Positions 1 through 8,354 of a DNA stretch of 58,932 nucleotides are shown piece after piece (position 1 is the stretch's first letter; every line of letters starts with the position of its first letter). This stretch comes from Clostridia bacterium (GTDB taxonomy: Bacteria; Bacillota; Clostridia; Christensenellales; Borkfalkiaceae), in the NCBI GenBank assembly GCA_900766495.1, contig CAAFVM010000032.1:1-58932 (forward strand), written 5' to 3'. The notes beneath the pieces were generated by a model. The model made no database searches. It was not told the origin of the DNA and was given only the letters and a program-made list of their open reading frames with translations. Made by a program: the position numbers and the translations under genes.

Positions 1-730
1 AAAAATGGTGTCATTCCGAGCGTAGTCGAGGAATCTCGTGGAAACGAATTCTTTCTTCTTCCCCGCGGCAAGGCGCTTCTGTTGTTTAAGTATTTTCTCC
101 GCGAGGGGTAAGTTGCACCGTTAATCAAACGTGCGGCTTCGCCTAGATGTTTCGGCAAGCTCAACATGACGGGTAAAAGGGTTTTTCCTTTTTATACAAA
201 GTAGAGCCGTAATCAAACAACGCTTCCGCGAGATGTTTCGACAAGCTCAACATGACAAAAAACAGAAACGCTTGCGCTGTAAGAAAACGGCTTTTCTGAT
301 TGTTTTCTGTAGGGGCGACCAGTGGTCGCCCGCTGATGTTTTTGTACTCAATTCCGCTCTGTTGTTCTAAACAAGGCGTTTTCCCCCCACTGTCATTCCG
401 AGCGAAGCGTAGCGCAGTCGAGGAATCTCGTGGAAACGAACCGTTTGGCTTGGGTTTATACTTGCTTTCCCCAAGAGGCGGGGTAGACTTTCCCGAAAGC
501 GGGAAAGGTGGCAGCCGTAGGCTGACGAAAAGGGGGCGGCTCCGCCGAGGAGCAGTGTCAAAGGCGAAGAATGAGCGTTTGACGATAGAGGATTGATTTT
601 TGATAATTAATTGTATCCTTATTTATTGAAAAGTAATTGCTTACGTAATAGTAATTGTAACAATCCTCTTCAGTCTGAATTTCGCTTCGCTCAATTCAGC
701 CAGCTTCCCCGCAACTTTGGGGAAGCCAAG
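1..730. repeat. Intergenic repeat island 1
   Basis: No credible gene is seen here. The stretch is a patchwork of short interspersed repeats that recur elsewhere in the window. Type R1 (GTCATTCCGAGC ... GAGGAATCTCG) lies at 10-47 and 391-440. Type R2 (reverse strand; GTCATGTTGAGC ... AACATCTCGCGG) lies at 145-170 (partial) and 211-256. The palindrome R3 (GGGCGACCA-G-TGGTCGCCC) lies at 310-331, and a polypyrimidine/CCCCGCGGCA box (R4) at 49-74. A longer element R5 (457-730) has a second copy at 38967-39295. Open frames crossing the island are translations of repeats. Confidence 0.85.
457..730. repeat. Long structured repeat R5, copy 1
   Basis: This element of about 270 bases is near-identical over its first 150 bases to 38967-39120. 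It carries several small hairpins in a row: CTTTCCCG/CGGGAAAG, CAGCC/GGCTG and GGCGG/CCGCC. It then runs into an AT-rich stretch and a shared tail (CCCCGCAACTTTGGGGAAGCC). No open frame or transposase is present, so it looks like a non-autonomous, structured element. Its exact ends are uncertain. Confidence 0.75.
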
Positions 731-775
731 ACGGATATAATATAATTTGTTCTGTTATTCAAGCAAGCGCCTCCC

Positions 776-839
776 CCGCAAGGGAAAAACAAAAGTTAAT
801 ATAAAAAAATCCCTTGCGGCAAATCAGGCTTTATGCCGC
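776..839 (+). promoter_or_regulatory. Overlapping alternative hairpins in hydrolase leader
   Basis: CCGCAAGGG (776-784) is perfectly complementary to CCCTTGCGG (811-819). The 3' half of that second arm, GCGGC (816-820), can instead pair with GCCGC (835-839), just before the ribosome binding region of the gene at 861. The two pairings exclude each other, so a leader switch is possible. The right-hand arm also resembles the R4 repeat, so it may simply be repeat debris. Confidence 0.35.
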
Positions 840-860
840 GGGGAATAGGTAAAAATTAAT

Positions 861-1841
861 ATGTTGTTAAGAATTGTTTGCGCGGTTGTAGCGGTTTTGC
901 TTGCCGCCGCAGTTATATTTTTTCTTGCCGCATACGTTTGTTACGCCTTGGCTTTTAAGGTTCCCAAAAAGAACAAAAGCGACTACCTTAATTACCCGAG
1001 CGACGAGCAATACGGATTGCACCGCGAAAGAAGTTTAAAAATGATTAAAGAGGCTCTTTCCGTGCCTTACGAGCCGATTGAAATAACCGCAAGCGACGGC
1101 GTTAAACTTTTCGGCAAGCATTACAAAGCTTTAAGCGGCAACGAAAACGCCCCGCTTATGCTAATGTTCCACGGCTATAAAAGTTTAGCCGAACGCGATT
1201 TTTCGGGCGGACTAAAAATTTCGCTTAACGGCGGATTTCAAGTAATTCTCGTTGACCAGCGCGCCTGCGGAAAAAGCGGCGGCAGATGCGTGACCTTCGG
1301 AGTAAAAGAAAGCGACGATTGCCTTTGCTGGGCAAACTACGCGGCTAATCGCTTCGGCAAACAAACAAAAATTATTCTGTACGGAATGTCGATGGGTTCG
1401 GCTACCGTACTTGCCGCATGCGACCTGCATCTGCCCGAAAACGTTGCGGGTATAGTAGCCGACTGCGGATTCACCTCGCCCTCTGCCATTATTAAAAAAG
1501 TTCTGGGCGATATAAATCTGCCCGTATCTCTTTCGTATTTTTTCGTGCGTGCGGGCGGTAAAATTTACGGCGGATTCGACCTCGAATCCTCTTCAGCCGT
1601 AAACGCTTTAAAAAATTGCAATTTGCCCGTTTTATTCATTCACGGCGAAAGCGACGGCTTCGTTCCTTGCAATATGAGCCGCGAAAACTACGCCGCCTGC
1701 AAATGCGAAAACAAAACTCTTTTAACAGTTCCCGGCGCGGGGCACGGAATAAGTTTTATGGTTGACGAACCCGCTTACTTAACCGCTTTAAGCAAGTTTT
1801 TAAGTAGCTCTTTGAACCGCGAAATAACAATGAAAGAATAA
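861..1841 (+). CDS. Membrane-anchored alpha/beta hydrolase
   Basis: A 326-residue serine hydrolase of the alpha/beta fold, probably an esterase or peptidase-like enzyme of unknown substrate. Residues 1-32 form one hydrophobic membrane segment, so the catalytic domain is probably held at the outer face of the membrane. The nucleophile elbow is GMSMGS (Gly-x-Ser-x-Gly), the oxyanion region is FHGYKS, the acid is likely the Asp of GESDGFVP, and the catalytic His lies in PGAGHGIS. Overall it resembles the BAAT/YqkD-like extracellular hydrolases. The start is preceded by a modest AGG about 11 bases upstream. The gene stands alone and ends at a strong bidirectional terminator. The fold is certain; the substrate is not. 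Confidence 0.85.
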   Translation: MLLRIVCAVVAVLLAAAVIFFLAAYVCYALAFKVPKKNKSDYLNYPSDEQYGLHRERSLKMIKEALSVPYEPIEITASDGVKLFGKHYKALSGNENAPLMLMFHGYKSLAERDFSGGLKISLNGGFQVILVDQRACGKSGGRCVTFGVKESDDCLCWANYAANRFGKQTKIILYGMSMGSATVLAACDLHLPENVAGIVADCGFTSPSAIIKKVLGDINLPVSLSYFFVRAGGKIYGGFDLESSSAVNALKNCNLPVLFIHGESDGFVPCNMSRENYAACKCENKTLLTVPGAGHGISFMVDEPAYLTALSKFLSSSLNREITMKE

Positions 1842-1892
1842 GCTTAAAACGCCGCGTTCGAAGCTTAAATTAACAAAAACAAATATACAAAA

Positions 1893-1937
1893 ACCGCCGT
1901 ATAAGTCGATTAACAAGACTTACGCGGCGATTTTTTA
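1893..1937. terminator. Bidirectional terminator carrying the GTCGATTAAC motif
   Basis: Arms 1895-1907 and 1917-1929 form a 13-pair stem with one mismatch and one wobble pair, followed by a T run at 1931-1936. It lies between convergent genes. The ATAAGTCGATTAAC motif (1901-1914) spans the left arm and loop, as in several other hairpins of this window. Confidence 0.8.
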
Positions 1938-1974
1938 TTGATTATAATTACCGTAAACGGCGGTAAACTTTTTA

Positions 1975-2915
1975 TCAATCGGCAAAGCGATAGCCGCTTT
2001 TACCGTCGGTTTTGCATTTATATAAAGCCGAGTCGGCTCTTTTTACGGTTTCGTCGAAACACAAGCTTTTATCAAGCGGCGCAATGCCTATCGATACCCC
2101 GCGAACGCAAGCGCAATTATCGTAAATTTCGGCGCGCTCGCACACTTTTTCCAAAATTTTGGCGGCAAGTTTTTTTGCGCCCGCCGCACCGCTTTCGTGC
2201 AGACAGATAAGAGCGAATTCATCGCCGCCCAAGCGGTAAACTCTGCCTTTGTCGTTTGTTAAATCAAGCAATAAATCGGCAAAGTTTTTAAGCGCGCGGT
2301 TACCCGCAATATGCCCGTAGCTATCGTTGATGCACTTGAAATCGTCTATATCTATAAGGTAAAGCCATTCGGAAATTTTTTCGGCTATATCGAAATCTTC
2401 TATAAACGCGCGGTAGTTAAAAAGCCCGGTAAGCTCGTCCTTAAGCGCAAGTTCTTTAATTTTTTCTACTTCCTGCATCAACGTTTTCGGGTACGCTTCG
2501 CCGTCGGCTTGTTCGAGGTTAGGCACCGAATGATGTAAATGCACTATTTTCCAACCGTCTTCGCGCTTTAAGTAAATCATGGAAAAGCGTGTATCCATTC
2601 GCACTTCAAGCGGAGCTCCCGTTTTTTCGCCGCCCTTGCCTCCTATAAACAAAGTTCCGTAAACAAGCGTAATATCGTCGGTGAGCTTTTGCTCGTTCGT
2701 TTTGCAATCGATAGCCGTAAACTTTATGTCGTCGCGCTCTTTTATTTCGTGCTTTAGCGCGTAAACAAACTGCTTTAAGTCTTTAAGAATTCGCTTCTGC
2801 CCGTGCCTATCATCGAAAAATCTTCGTCGATTAAACCGAGAACCTTCATAACCTCGGCGGTATCGTCGCAAAGATATGTAGCAATTATCTCTTCCGTAAG
2901 CTTTTTAAAATCCAT
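1975..2915 (-). pseudogene. GGDEF diguanylate cyclase with NTF2-like sensor domain, frameshifted
   Basis: A predicted diguanylate cyclase (makes cyclic di-GMP) of about 313 residues, split over two frames. The 5' part starts at ATG 2915 behind a GGAAAGG ribosome binding site. It encodes a SnoaL/NTF2-like sensor start (DEDFSMIGTGRSEFL) and stops at 2775. The 3' part continues in another frame from KDLKQFVYALKHEI through the rest of the NTF2-like domain (to about residue 145) and a GGDEF domain with the active motif RLGGDEFAL. Inserting one base near 2783-2790 rejoins the halves into one sensible protein. This is either a real inactivating deletion or a sequencing/assembly error. The next upstream gene is also a GGDEF protein. 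Confidence 0.8.
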
Positions 2916-2988
2916 AATCCTTTCCCCGTCTTTTTTTACGATAATAGAATAAATCTCACTATCGTAAGCCTTCAATAACCGATCTGCT

Positions 2989-4113
2989 TTATTCCCCCGA
3001 AAAATCGTGTTCCCGTGAAATAAAGTTCTCGGCGGTTTTACACTCTTTTTTATTTTCGTACATCATTTTGTCGGCTTCTTCTATTTTTTCTATAATACTG
3101 CACTGTTGCGGATCGAAAAAAGCATAACCGACGGCAACCGAAGGGCAACGAGGGTCGCTTTCTTTCTGATTTTTTATGATCCGCGTAAATTTCGCATTAA
3201 GCTCTTCTATATTAAAAACTCGTTGTTTTTCTTCGGCAATTACGCAAAATTCATCTCCGCCGAAACGAAAACATTTACCGTATTTAAAATAAACCGACTT
3301 TATGGCAAGCCCTATTTCGCGTATACGTTCGTCGCCGAAAGTATGCCCGTGATTATCGTTTACCGATTTAAAGTCGTTTATATCGAAAAATACAATTACG
3401 CACGGTTTATCGATATGCCGAATGTAATTTTCATACCCCCGCCTGTTTATCAGTCCTGTCAGCTTGTCGGTCTGCTGTATGATTTCAAGAGCAAAAATAT
3501 ACAGCATCAACGACGAAAAAATAAGAACAAGATAATCTACCCTGAGCCACGAATTAACAAGCTGAACAGTCAATCCGCAAAACATATACGCTATTATGGC
3601 GAAAAAGAACGCTATGCCCGCATATTGATATTTATGCACGTTTAAAACTATCATTATAATTCCGTATAAAAACGCAGACAGATACGAAACGATATAAATC
3701 CAGTAAAAACGAGCATGGGTATATACGCTGTTTGCGTCCACGCTGTAAATAAAACCGAACACGCCCGAAAGCAATTCGATTACCGCGTGAATTCCTACAA
3801 GAACAAACACCGCTTTATGCGTTTTTTCGCTCAACACCCGCGCCATGAAAATCGCTATAAGCGGGGCTACCGAAAACTCAATTGCTTTAACCGCAATATG
3901 AACCACACGCGTTTCTTTTCCCGCGCCTTGCAGGCATACGCCGAGCCATTCGCAAAAAGCCGATAGCGCAACACACACAAAAAGAGTATAGAAAACGTTT
4001 TTTTCACGCTGAGACAAGGCGCCGCTCGACCTGATCGAAAACTGAATTATCAGCGTTGCCGCAATGCCTGCAAATATCATTGCGGTGTAATAGGCAAAAG
4101 TTCTTTCTCCCAT
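2989..4113 (-). CDS. Membrane GGDEF diguanylate cyclase
   Basis: A 374-residue integral membrane diguanylate cyclase. The first ~210 residues hold about seven hydrophobic segments, a MASE-like membrane sensor of unclear type. The GGDEF domain follows (LTGLINRRGYENYI at its start, RFGGDEFCVI as catalytic loop, KMMYENKK at its end), so cyclic di-GMP synthesis is expected. I chose the Met at 4113 because AAAGG precedes it. An in-frame ATG at 4167 has no ribosome binding site. The gene lies just upstream of the frameshifted GGDEF gene on the same strand with a 73-base gap. If the neighbour is truly dead, this copy may be the working cyclase here. Confidence 0.85.
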   Translation of the reverse strand: MGERTFAYYTAMIFAGIAATLIIQFSIRSSGALSQREKNVFYTLFVCVALSAFCEWLGVCLQGAGKETRVVHIAVKAIEFSVAPLIAIFMARVLSEKTHKAVFVLVGIHAVIELLSGVFGFIYSVDANSVYTHARFYWIYIVSYLSAFLYGIIMIVLNVHKYQYAGIAFFFAIIAYMFCGLTVQLVNSWLRVDYLVLIFSSLMLYIFALEIIQQTDKLTGLINRRGYENYIRHIDKPCVIVFFDINDFKSVNDNHGHTFGDERIREIGLAIKSVYFKYGKCFRFGGDEFCVIAEEKQRVFNIEELNAKFTRIIKNQKESDPRCPSVAVGYAFFDPQQCSIIEKIEEADKMMYENKKECKTAENFISREHDFSGE

Positions 4114-4434
4114 TTCCGAATTGCCTTTTTCTATTATATTAACAAATTTTCGGTTAAGAGCCGGCATCTACGAAAACGCGGCGCATTAAACCACTGTTTA
4201 TTGTACGTATATAATATATATATTTTTATATTTTGTCAAGAATTTTTTGTTTTTTTATATTATTTTCGCTTATTTTATGACGTTTTTAGCCTTTTTTACG
4301 GAACTTTTTGTTCATTCCGCCGAAAATTGCCGTTTATTTGCCGCGTTCTGCAAATAACACGCTCTATTCAGAATAAAAAACATGCGTTTTTAAAAAAAGC
4401 GTTAAAAAATTGCAGAAATACCGCTTTTATACGC

Positions 4435-4463
4435 TTGACAATAGTTCAAAAACGAACTATAAT
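4435..4463 (+). promoter_or_regulatory. Consensus promoter with MarR operator palindrome
   Basis: TTGACA (4435-4440), a 17-base spacer and TATAAT (4458-4463) form a perfect sigma-A promoter. The perfect inverted repeat ATAGTTC-AAAAAC-GAACTAT (4441-4460) fills the spacer and enters the -10 box. The downstream gene is a MarR repressor, so this is the expected place for an autoregulatory operator. Confidence 0.9.
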
Positions 4464-4494
4464 TGCAGGTAAATAAAAGGGAGCAATCGCTAAA

Positions 4495-4923
4495 ATGGTT
4501 GACATATTAGAATATTTTTTATCTGCCGAAGAGGTTTACGACGACTATCGCAAGCAGGTTGAGCAAAAATTCGGGTTGACCGCAAAAGAAATCGACGTGC
4601 TGATTTTTCTTGCAAACAACCCCGAATACGACCGCGCCACCGACGTTTCGCGCGTAAGAAAAATAACAAAGTCGCACGTGTCGCTCGCGGTGCATTCGCT
4701 ATGCGAAAAAGGGCTTTTAACCCGCAATTTTTCAGGAAGCGACAAGAAAAACGCGCACCTTGTTCCAACCGAAAAGGCGCAACCCGTAATAGAGTTCGGC
4801 AGGCAGAAACAGCGTGAATTTTCGCAAGCGTTATTCGCGGGCTTTACCGAGGAAGAAAAGAAAGAATTTTTTACTTTACACGACAAAATCGCCGAAAACT
4901 TACGCTCGGCTATAAAAAAATAA
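4495..4923 (+). CDS. MarR-family transcriptional regulator
   Basis: A 142-residue winged-helix repressor of the MarR family, near the usual size. The DNA-binding core is seen in TAKEIDVLIFLANNPEYDRA, the recognition helix region TKSHVSLAVHSLCEKG, and the wing GSDKKNAHLVPTEKA. The flanking helices form the dimer. GGGAG sits 11 bases before the ATG. The promoter contains a perfect palindrome overlapping its -10 box, so self-repression is likely. The tauE-like exporter follows after 17 bases and is probably the regulated target. MarR proteins are often released by small anions, phenolics or oxidants; the ligand here is unknown. Confidence 0.9.
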   Translation: MVDILEYFLSAEEVYDDYRKQVEQKFGLTAKEIDVLIFLANNPEYDRATDVSRVRKITKSHVSLAVHSLCEKGLLTRNFSGSDKKNAHLVPTEKAQPVIEFGRQKQREFSQALFAGFTEEEKKEFFTLHDKIAENLRSAIKK

Positions 4924-4940
4924 CATAATAAAGGCGCAAC

Positions 4941-5717
4941 ATGGAATATTTTATAACTGTTATAGTGTGTTTGTTCGCAGGTTTGGGCGCGGGCTTGGGC
5001 ACGGGATTTGCGGGAATGAGCGCGGCGGCGGTAATAACCCCCATGCTTGTAACTTTTTTGGGCATGGAGCCTTACACCGCGGTGGGCATTGCGCTTGCTT
5101 CCGACGTTCTGGCAAGCGCGATTTCGGCTTATACCTACGGAAAAAATAAAAATCTCGACGTAAAAAACGGCTTGGTTATGATGATTGCCGTGCTTGTTTT
5201 CACCGTTGTGGGAAGCTACGTTTCAAGTTTGGTTCCGTCCGCTACGATGGGCAATTTCTCGGTTATTATGACAATGCTACTCGGCATAAAGTTCATAGTT
5301 AAACCGGTTATGAAAACCAAAGAGGATATGGCTGCAGGCTCGAAAAAATCAAAAATAATAAAATCGATAATCTGCGGCTCGATAGTCGGTTTTATTTGCG
5401 GCTTCGTGGGCGCGGGCGGCGGCATGATGATGCTTCTGCTTTTAACTTCGGTTATGGGCTTCGAACTTAAAACCGCGGTAGGCACAAGCGTGTTTATAAT
5501 GACTTTTACAGCTTTGACCGGTGCGGTTTCGCATTTCGTTATAGGTTCGTTTCCGCCGGTTCTGCCGCTTATTCTGTGCATGGCGTTCACCCTTTTGTTC
5601 GCGCAGATAGCCGCAAAAATCGCAAACAAATCAACCCCGAAAACGTTAAACCGCATTACGGGAATTATTCTTGTGGCGCTCGGCGCTGTTGTGCTTGTTT
5701 TCTCGCTTATAAAATAA
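4941..5717 (+). CDS. TauE/SafE-family anion exporter
   Basis: A 258-residue membrane protein with about eight hydrophobic segments in two homologous halves, each opening with a glycine-rich stretch (GLGTGFAGMSAAAVITP and GFVGAGGGMMMLLLL). This is the hallmark of the TauE/SafE/YfcA family, which exports sulfite, sulfoacetate or related organic anions. AAAGG precedes the start. It is co-transcribed with the marR gene 17 bases upstream. The cysteine synthase gene lies convergent just downstream, which fits a sulfur role loosely but does not prove it. Confidence 0.85.
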   Translation: MEYFITVIVCLFAGLGAGLGTGFAGMSAAAVITPMLVTFLGMEPYTAVGIALASDVLASAISAYTYGKNKNLDVKNGLVMMIAVLVFTVVGSYVSSLVPSATMGNFSVIMTMLLGIKFIVKPVMKTKEDMAAGSKKSKIIKSIICGSIVGFICGFVGAGGGMMMLLLLTSVMGFELKTAVGTSVFIMTFTALTGAVSHFVIGSFPPVLPLILCMAFTLLFAQIAAKIANKSTPKTLNRITGIILVALGAVVLVFSLIK

Positions 5718-5756
5718 AAAAGCGGCGTTTATTCCCACGTTAAAAAACAAGAAAGT

Positions 5757-5782
5757 CGCGCTATAACACCGTTAACGCATAT
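5757..5782. repeat. Degenerate copy of the terminator-loop motif
   Basis: GCGCTATAACACCGTTAACG lines up with the reverse strand of the hairpin at 16874-16921 (GCGCTATAAGCCCGTTAACG), including the preceding AAAGTC. The second arm is decayed, so this looks like a dying copy next to a working terminator at 5806. Confidence 0.55.
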
Positions 5783-5805
5783 TTCGGTAAATATTTTTAA
5801 CAAAC

Positions 5806-5845
5806 AAAAACTCCTTTTCGCAAAACCGCAAAAAGGAGTTTTTCT
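5806..5845. terminator. Bidirectional terminator between tauE and cysK
   Basis: AAAAACTCCTTTT (5806-5818) pairs with AAAAGGAGTTTTT (5831-5843). A and T runs on the two sides allow it to act for both convergent genes. Confidence 0.85.
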
Positions 5846-5870
5846 GTTTTTATTAAAAGGCAGAAACCAA

Positions 5871-6800
5871 TTATTCGAACATTTCCGACGATAAATATCT
5901 GTCGCCCGTATCGGGGAAAATAACGACTATATTCTTGCCCGCGTTTTCTTCGCGCAAAGCAACCTGCACTGCGGCATATAAAGCCGCACCCGAAGATATA
6001 CCCACAAGCACGCCCTCTTTTCTGCCTACCGTTCTGCCGAGTTTAAAGGCGTCCTCGTCGGAAACCGTTATAACCTCGTCGCACACGGAGCGGTCGAACG
6101 TTTGGGGAATAAAGCCCGCGCCTATGCCCTGAATTTTATGCTTGCCTGCCGTACCGCACGAAATCACGGGGGAACCCGCAGGCTCTACGGCAACTACCTT
6201 AACGCCGCTTATCTTGCTTTTTAAAAATTTGCCCGCGCCGCTTATGGTGCCGCCGGTACCTACGCCCGCCACCAGATAATCTACCTTACCGCCAAGCGCG
6301 TTATAAATTTCGGGACCGGTCGTTTCGAAATGCGCGCGGGGATTTGCGGGATTTGTAAATTGCGAAGGAATAAATCCGCCCGCCACCGTTTTAACAAGCC
6401 GTTCGGCTTCGGCAATGGCGCCCTTCATTCCCAGCTTGCCGTCGGTTAAAACAAGCTCTGCTCCGTAAGCTTTCATAATACGGCGACGCTCTATGCTCAT
6501 GCTGTCGGGCATAACGATTATAACTCTGTAACCCCTCGCCGCGCCTATTGCCGCAAGCCCTATGCCCGTGTTGCCCGAGGTCGGCTCGATTATAACCGAT
6601 TTTTCAGGCGAAGCTCCGCGCGCTTCGGCGTCGTCGAGCATATATTTGGCTACCCTGTCCTTAACCGAACCCGCGGGATTGAAATATTCGAGTTTGGCAA
6701 AAATTTTAGCTTTAAGCCCGTATTCTTTTTCAACGTTTTTAAGCTCGAGAAGCGGGGTGTTTCCTATTAAATCTTCCGCTTTATAAAAAACTCCGTTCAT
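5871..6800 (-). CDS. cysK: Cysteine synthase A (O-acetylserine sulfhydrylase)
   Basis: A 309-residue PLP enzyme making cysteine from O-acetylserine and sulfide in the cytoplasm. The PLP lysine is Lys47 in NPAGSVKDR. The substrate/phosphate loops TSGNTGIG and GTGGTISG and the C-terminal VGISSGAA are all present, and the length is standard. The start is supported by a GAGGAAG ribosome binding site. A partly palindromic element (6866-6894) lies 66 bases upstream. No cysE was seen beside it, so serine acetyltransferase must lie elsewhere. Family assignment is very sure. Use as cystathionine beta-synthase is unlikely given its length and sequence. Confidence 0.95.
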   Translation of the reverse strand: MNGVFYKAEDLIGNTPLLELKNVEKEYGLKAKIFAKLEYFNPAGSVKDRVAKYMLDDAEARGASPEKSVIIEPTSGNTGIGLAAIGAARGYRVIIVMPDSMSIERRRIMKAYGAELVLTDGKLGMKGAIAEAERLVKTVAGGFIPSQFTNPANPRAHFETTGPEIYNALGGKVDYLVAGVGTGGTISGAGKFLKSKISGVKVVAVEPAGSPVISCGTAGKHKIQGIGAGFIPQTFDRSVCDEVITVSDEDAFKLGRTVGRKEGVLVGISSGAALYAAVQVALREENAGKNIVVIFPDTGDRYLSSEMFE

Positions 6801-6865
6801 TTTAACTTCCTCTGTTTTTATTTCATTATTCCCTTTATTTTAGCGAACAACGCCGCGTTTTATGC

Positions 6866-6894
6866 TGTCGTAAAAGTAATTTTACCTAACGACA
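6866..6894. promoter_or_regulatory. Nested inverted repeat upstream of cysK
   Basis: TGTCGT (6866-6871) and ACGACA (6889-6894) flank an inner GTAA-TT-TTAC palindrome. It could be an operator for a sulfur regulator or a leader hairpin. I could not fix a convincing -35/-10 pair next to it. Confidence 0.35.
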
Positions 6895-6925
6895 ATTTGC
6901 TTTTATCATATTTTAAAACATAAAA

Positions 6926-6962
6926 AGCAAACGGAAAGCCCGCTTGGCGCAGACTTTCCGCT
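6926..6962 (-). terminator. Terminator of the iron alcohol dehydrogenase gene
   Basis: On the minus strand CGGAAAG and CTTTCCG arms (6954-6960 and 6932-6938) with an inner GC-rich pairing are followed by a T-rich tail. It lies about 66 bases past the stop at 7028. Confidence 0.7.
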
Positions 6963-7027
6963 TAATTACCGTTTTACTACCCGCCAAAATAATTCAAAGG
7001 CGGAGCAAAGTTTACGCCGATTTTCTA

Positions 7028-8173
7028 TCAGATAAGGCTTTTATAAATGGCGATGATGTCTTCCTTGGTGGGGTCCTTGGGGTTGCCGGGGCGGCAAGCG
7101 TCGTCCATAGCCGATTGAGCAAGGAAGTCGATGTCTTCTTCTTTAACGATGTTTTTAAGGTCGGCGGGAATACCTACGTCGGCGCCGAGTTTGGCAACGG
7201 CTTCGCAAGCCGCGTTTCTATATTCTTCCTGCGTCATTTTGTCAACGCCCTCAACGCCCATTGCGCGTGCGATTTCGCGATATTTTTCGCCGGTAGCGGG
7301 CGCGTTGTATTTCATTACGACGGGCAGAAGTATTGCGTTGGCTACTCCGTGCGGGGTGTCGTAAACGGCGCCGAGCGCGTGAGCCATAGAGTGAACTATG
7401 CCGAGCCCTACGTTCGAGAAGCCCATGCCAGCAATATACTGACCGAGAGCCATGCCCTCTCTGCCCTCTTTCTCGCCCTTAACGGCGGAACGGAGCGAAC
7501 GAGAAATGATTTCGATAGCTTTAAGATGGAACATATCGGTCATTTCCCAGGCGCCTTTGGTTATATAACCCTCGATTGCGTGGGTGAGCGCGTCCATACC
7601 GGTAGCGGCGGTAAGCCCCTTGGGCATGGTAGACATCATGTCGCTGTCGACAACGGCGACGACGGGGATGTCGTGAACGTCTACGCAAACGAATTTTCTC
7701 TTTTTCTCAACGTCGGTTATAACGTAGTTGATGGTAACTTCCGCAGCGGTACCCGCGGTGGTGGGAACGGCTATTATGGGAACGCAGGGCTTTTTGGTGG
7801 GAGCAACGCCCTCGAGCGAACGAACGTCTTCGAATTCGGGGTTGTTGATGATTATGCCTACAGCCTTGGCTGTGTCCATGCTCGAACCGCCGCCAATTGC
7901 TATAATGTGGTCGGCTCCGCTCTTTTTATAAGCCGCAACTCCCGTTTGAACGTTTTCGATTGTGGGGTTGGGTTTTATGTTGGAATAAAGCTCGTAATCC
8001 ATACCCGCTTCTTTCAGAACGTTAAGAACCTTATCGGTAACGCCGAATTTTACAAGGTCGGGGTCGGAACACACAAAAGCTTTTTTAAGCCCTCTGCGCT
8101 TTTCTTCGTTCGGGATTTCTTTTATAGAACCCGCACCGTGATAACTGGTTTCGTTAAGAACTATTCTTGCCAT
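7028..8173 (-). CDS. Iron-containing alcohol dehydrogenase
   Basis: A 381-residue cytoplasmic NAD(P)-dependent group III alcohol dehydrogenase, closest in look to lactaldehyde/1,2-propanediol reductase (FucO). Cofactor binding is shown by GGGSSMDTAKAVG and PTTAGTAAEVT. The iron site lies in GMDALTHAIEGY, HSMAHALGAVYD and TPHGVAN, supplying the Asp and three His ligands. The ATG at 8173 is chosen because AAGGAG lies about 10 bases upstream; an in-frame upstream start at 8218 lacks a site. The true substrate (lactaldehyde, ethanol, butanol) cannot be read from sequence. It likely reoxidises NADH in fermentation. Confidence 0.9.
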   Translation of the reverse strand: MARIVLNETSYHGAGSIKEIPNEEKRRGLKKAFVCSDPDLVKFGVTDKVLNVLKEAGMDYELYSNIKPNPTIENVQTGVAAYKKSGADHIIAIGGGSSMDTAKAVGIIINNPEFEDVRSLEGVAPTKKPCVPIIAVPTTAGTAAEVTINYVITDVEKKRKFVCVDVHDIPVVAVVDSDMMSTMPKGLTAATGMDALTHAIEGYITKGAWEMTDMFHLKAIEIISRSLRSAVKGEKEGREGMALGQYIAGMGFSNVGLGIVHSMAHALGAVYDTPHGVANAILLPVVMKYNAPATGEKYREIARAMGVEGVDKMTQEEYRNAACEAVAKLGADVGIPADLKNIVKEEDIDFLAQSAMDDACRPGNPKDPTKEDIIAIYKSLI

Positions 8174-8354
8174 AAGTTTTTCACTCCTTAAATATATTGT
8201 AATTTTTTTTATAATCAACCTGCCGATTACAGCTTTTTATATTTTTTGCTTTCGGCAAATTTTTTATACTTTTTATACTTTTTTAACGTGCAACGGCAGC
8301 AACGAGAAATTTAATTTAAACCGCGGGCGGCTCAACTAAAACAAATCAGAAAAA

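Noticed and set aside
300..596. Open frame of 98 codons in repeat island 1
   Set aside because: It translates R3, R1 and R5 repeats; parts recur at 38640-39120 in other contexts, and no ribosome binding site is present.
4201..4476. Frame of 91 codons upstream of marR
   Set aside because: It is AT-rich, has no ribosome binding site and runs through the marR promoter.
6944..8191. 415-codon plus-strand frame
   Set aside because: It is the antisense shadow of the iron alcohol dehydrogenase, with no recognisable protein features.
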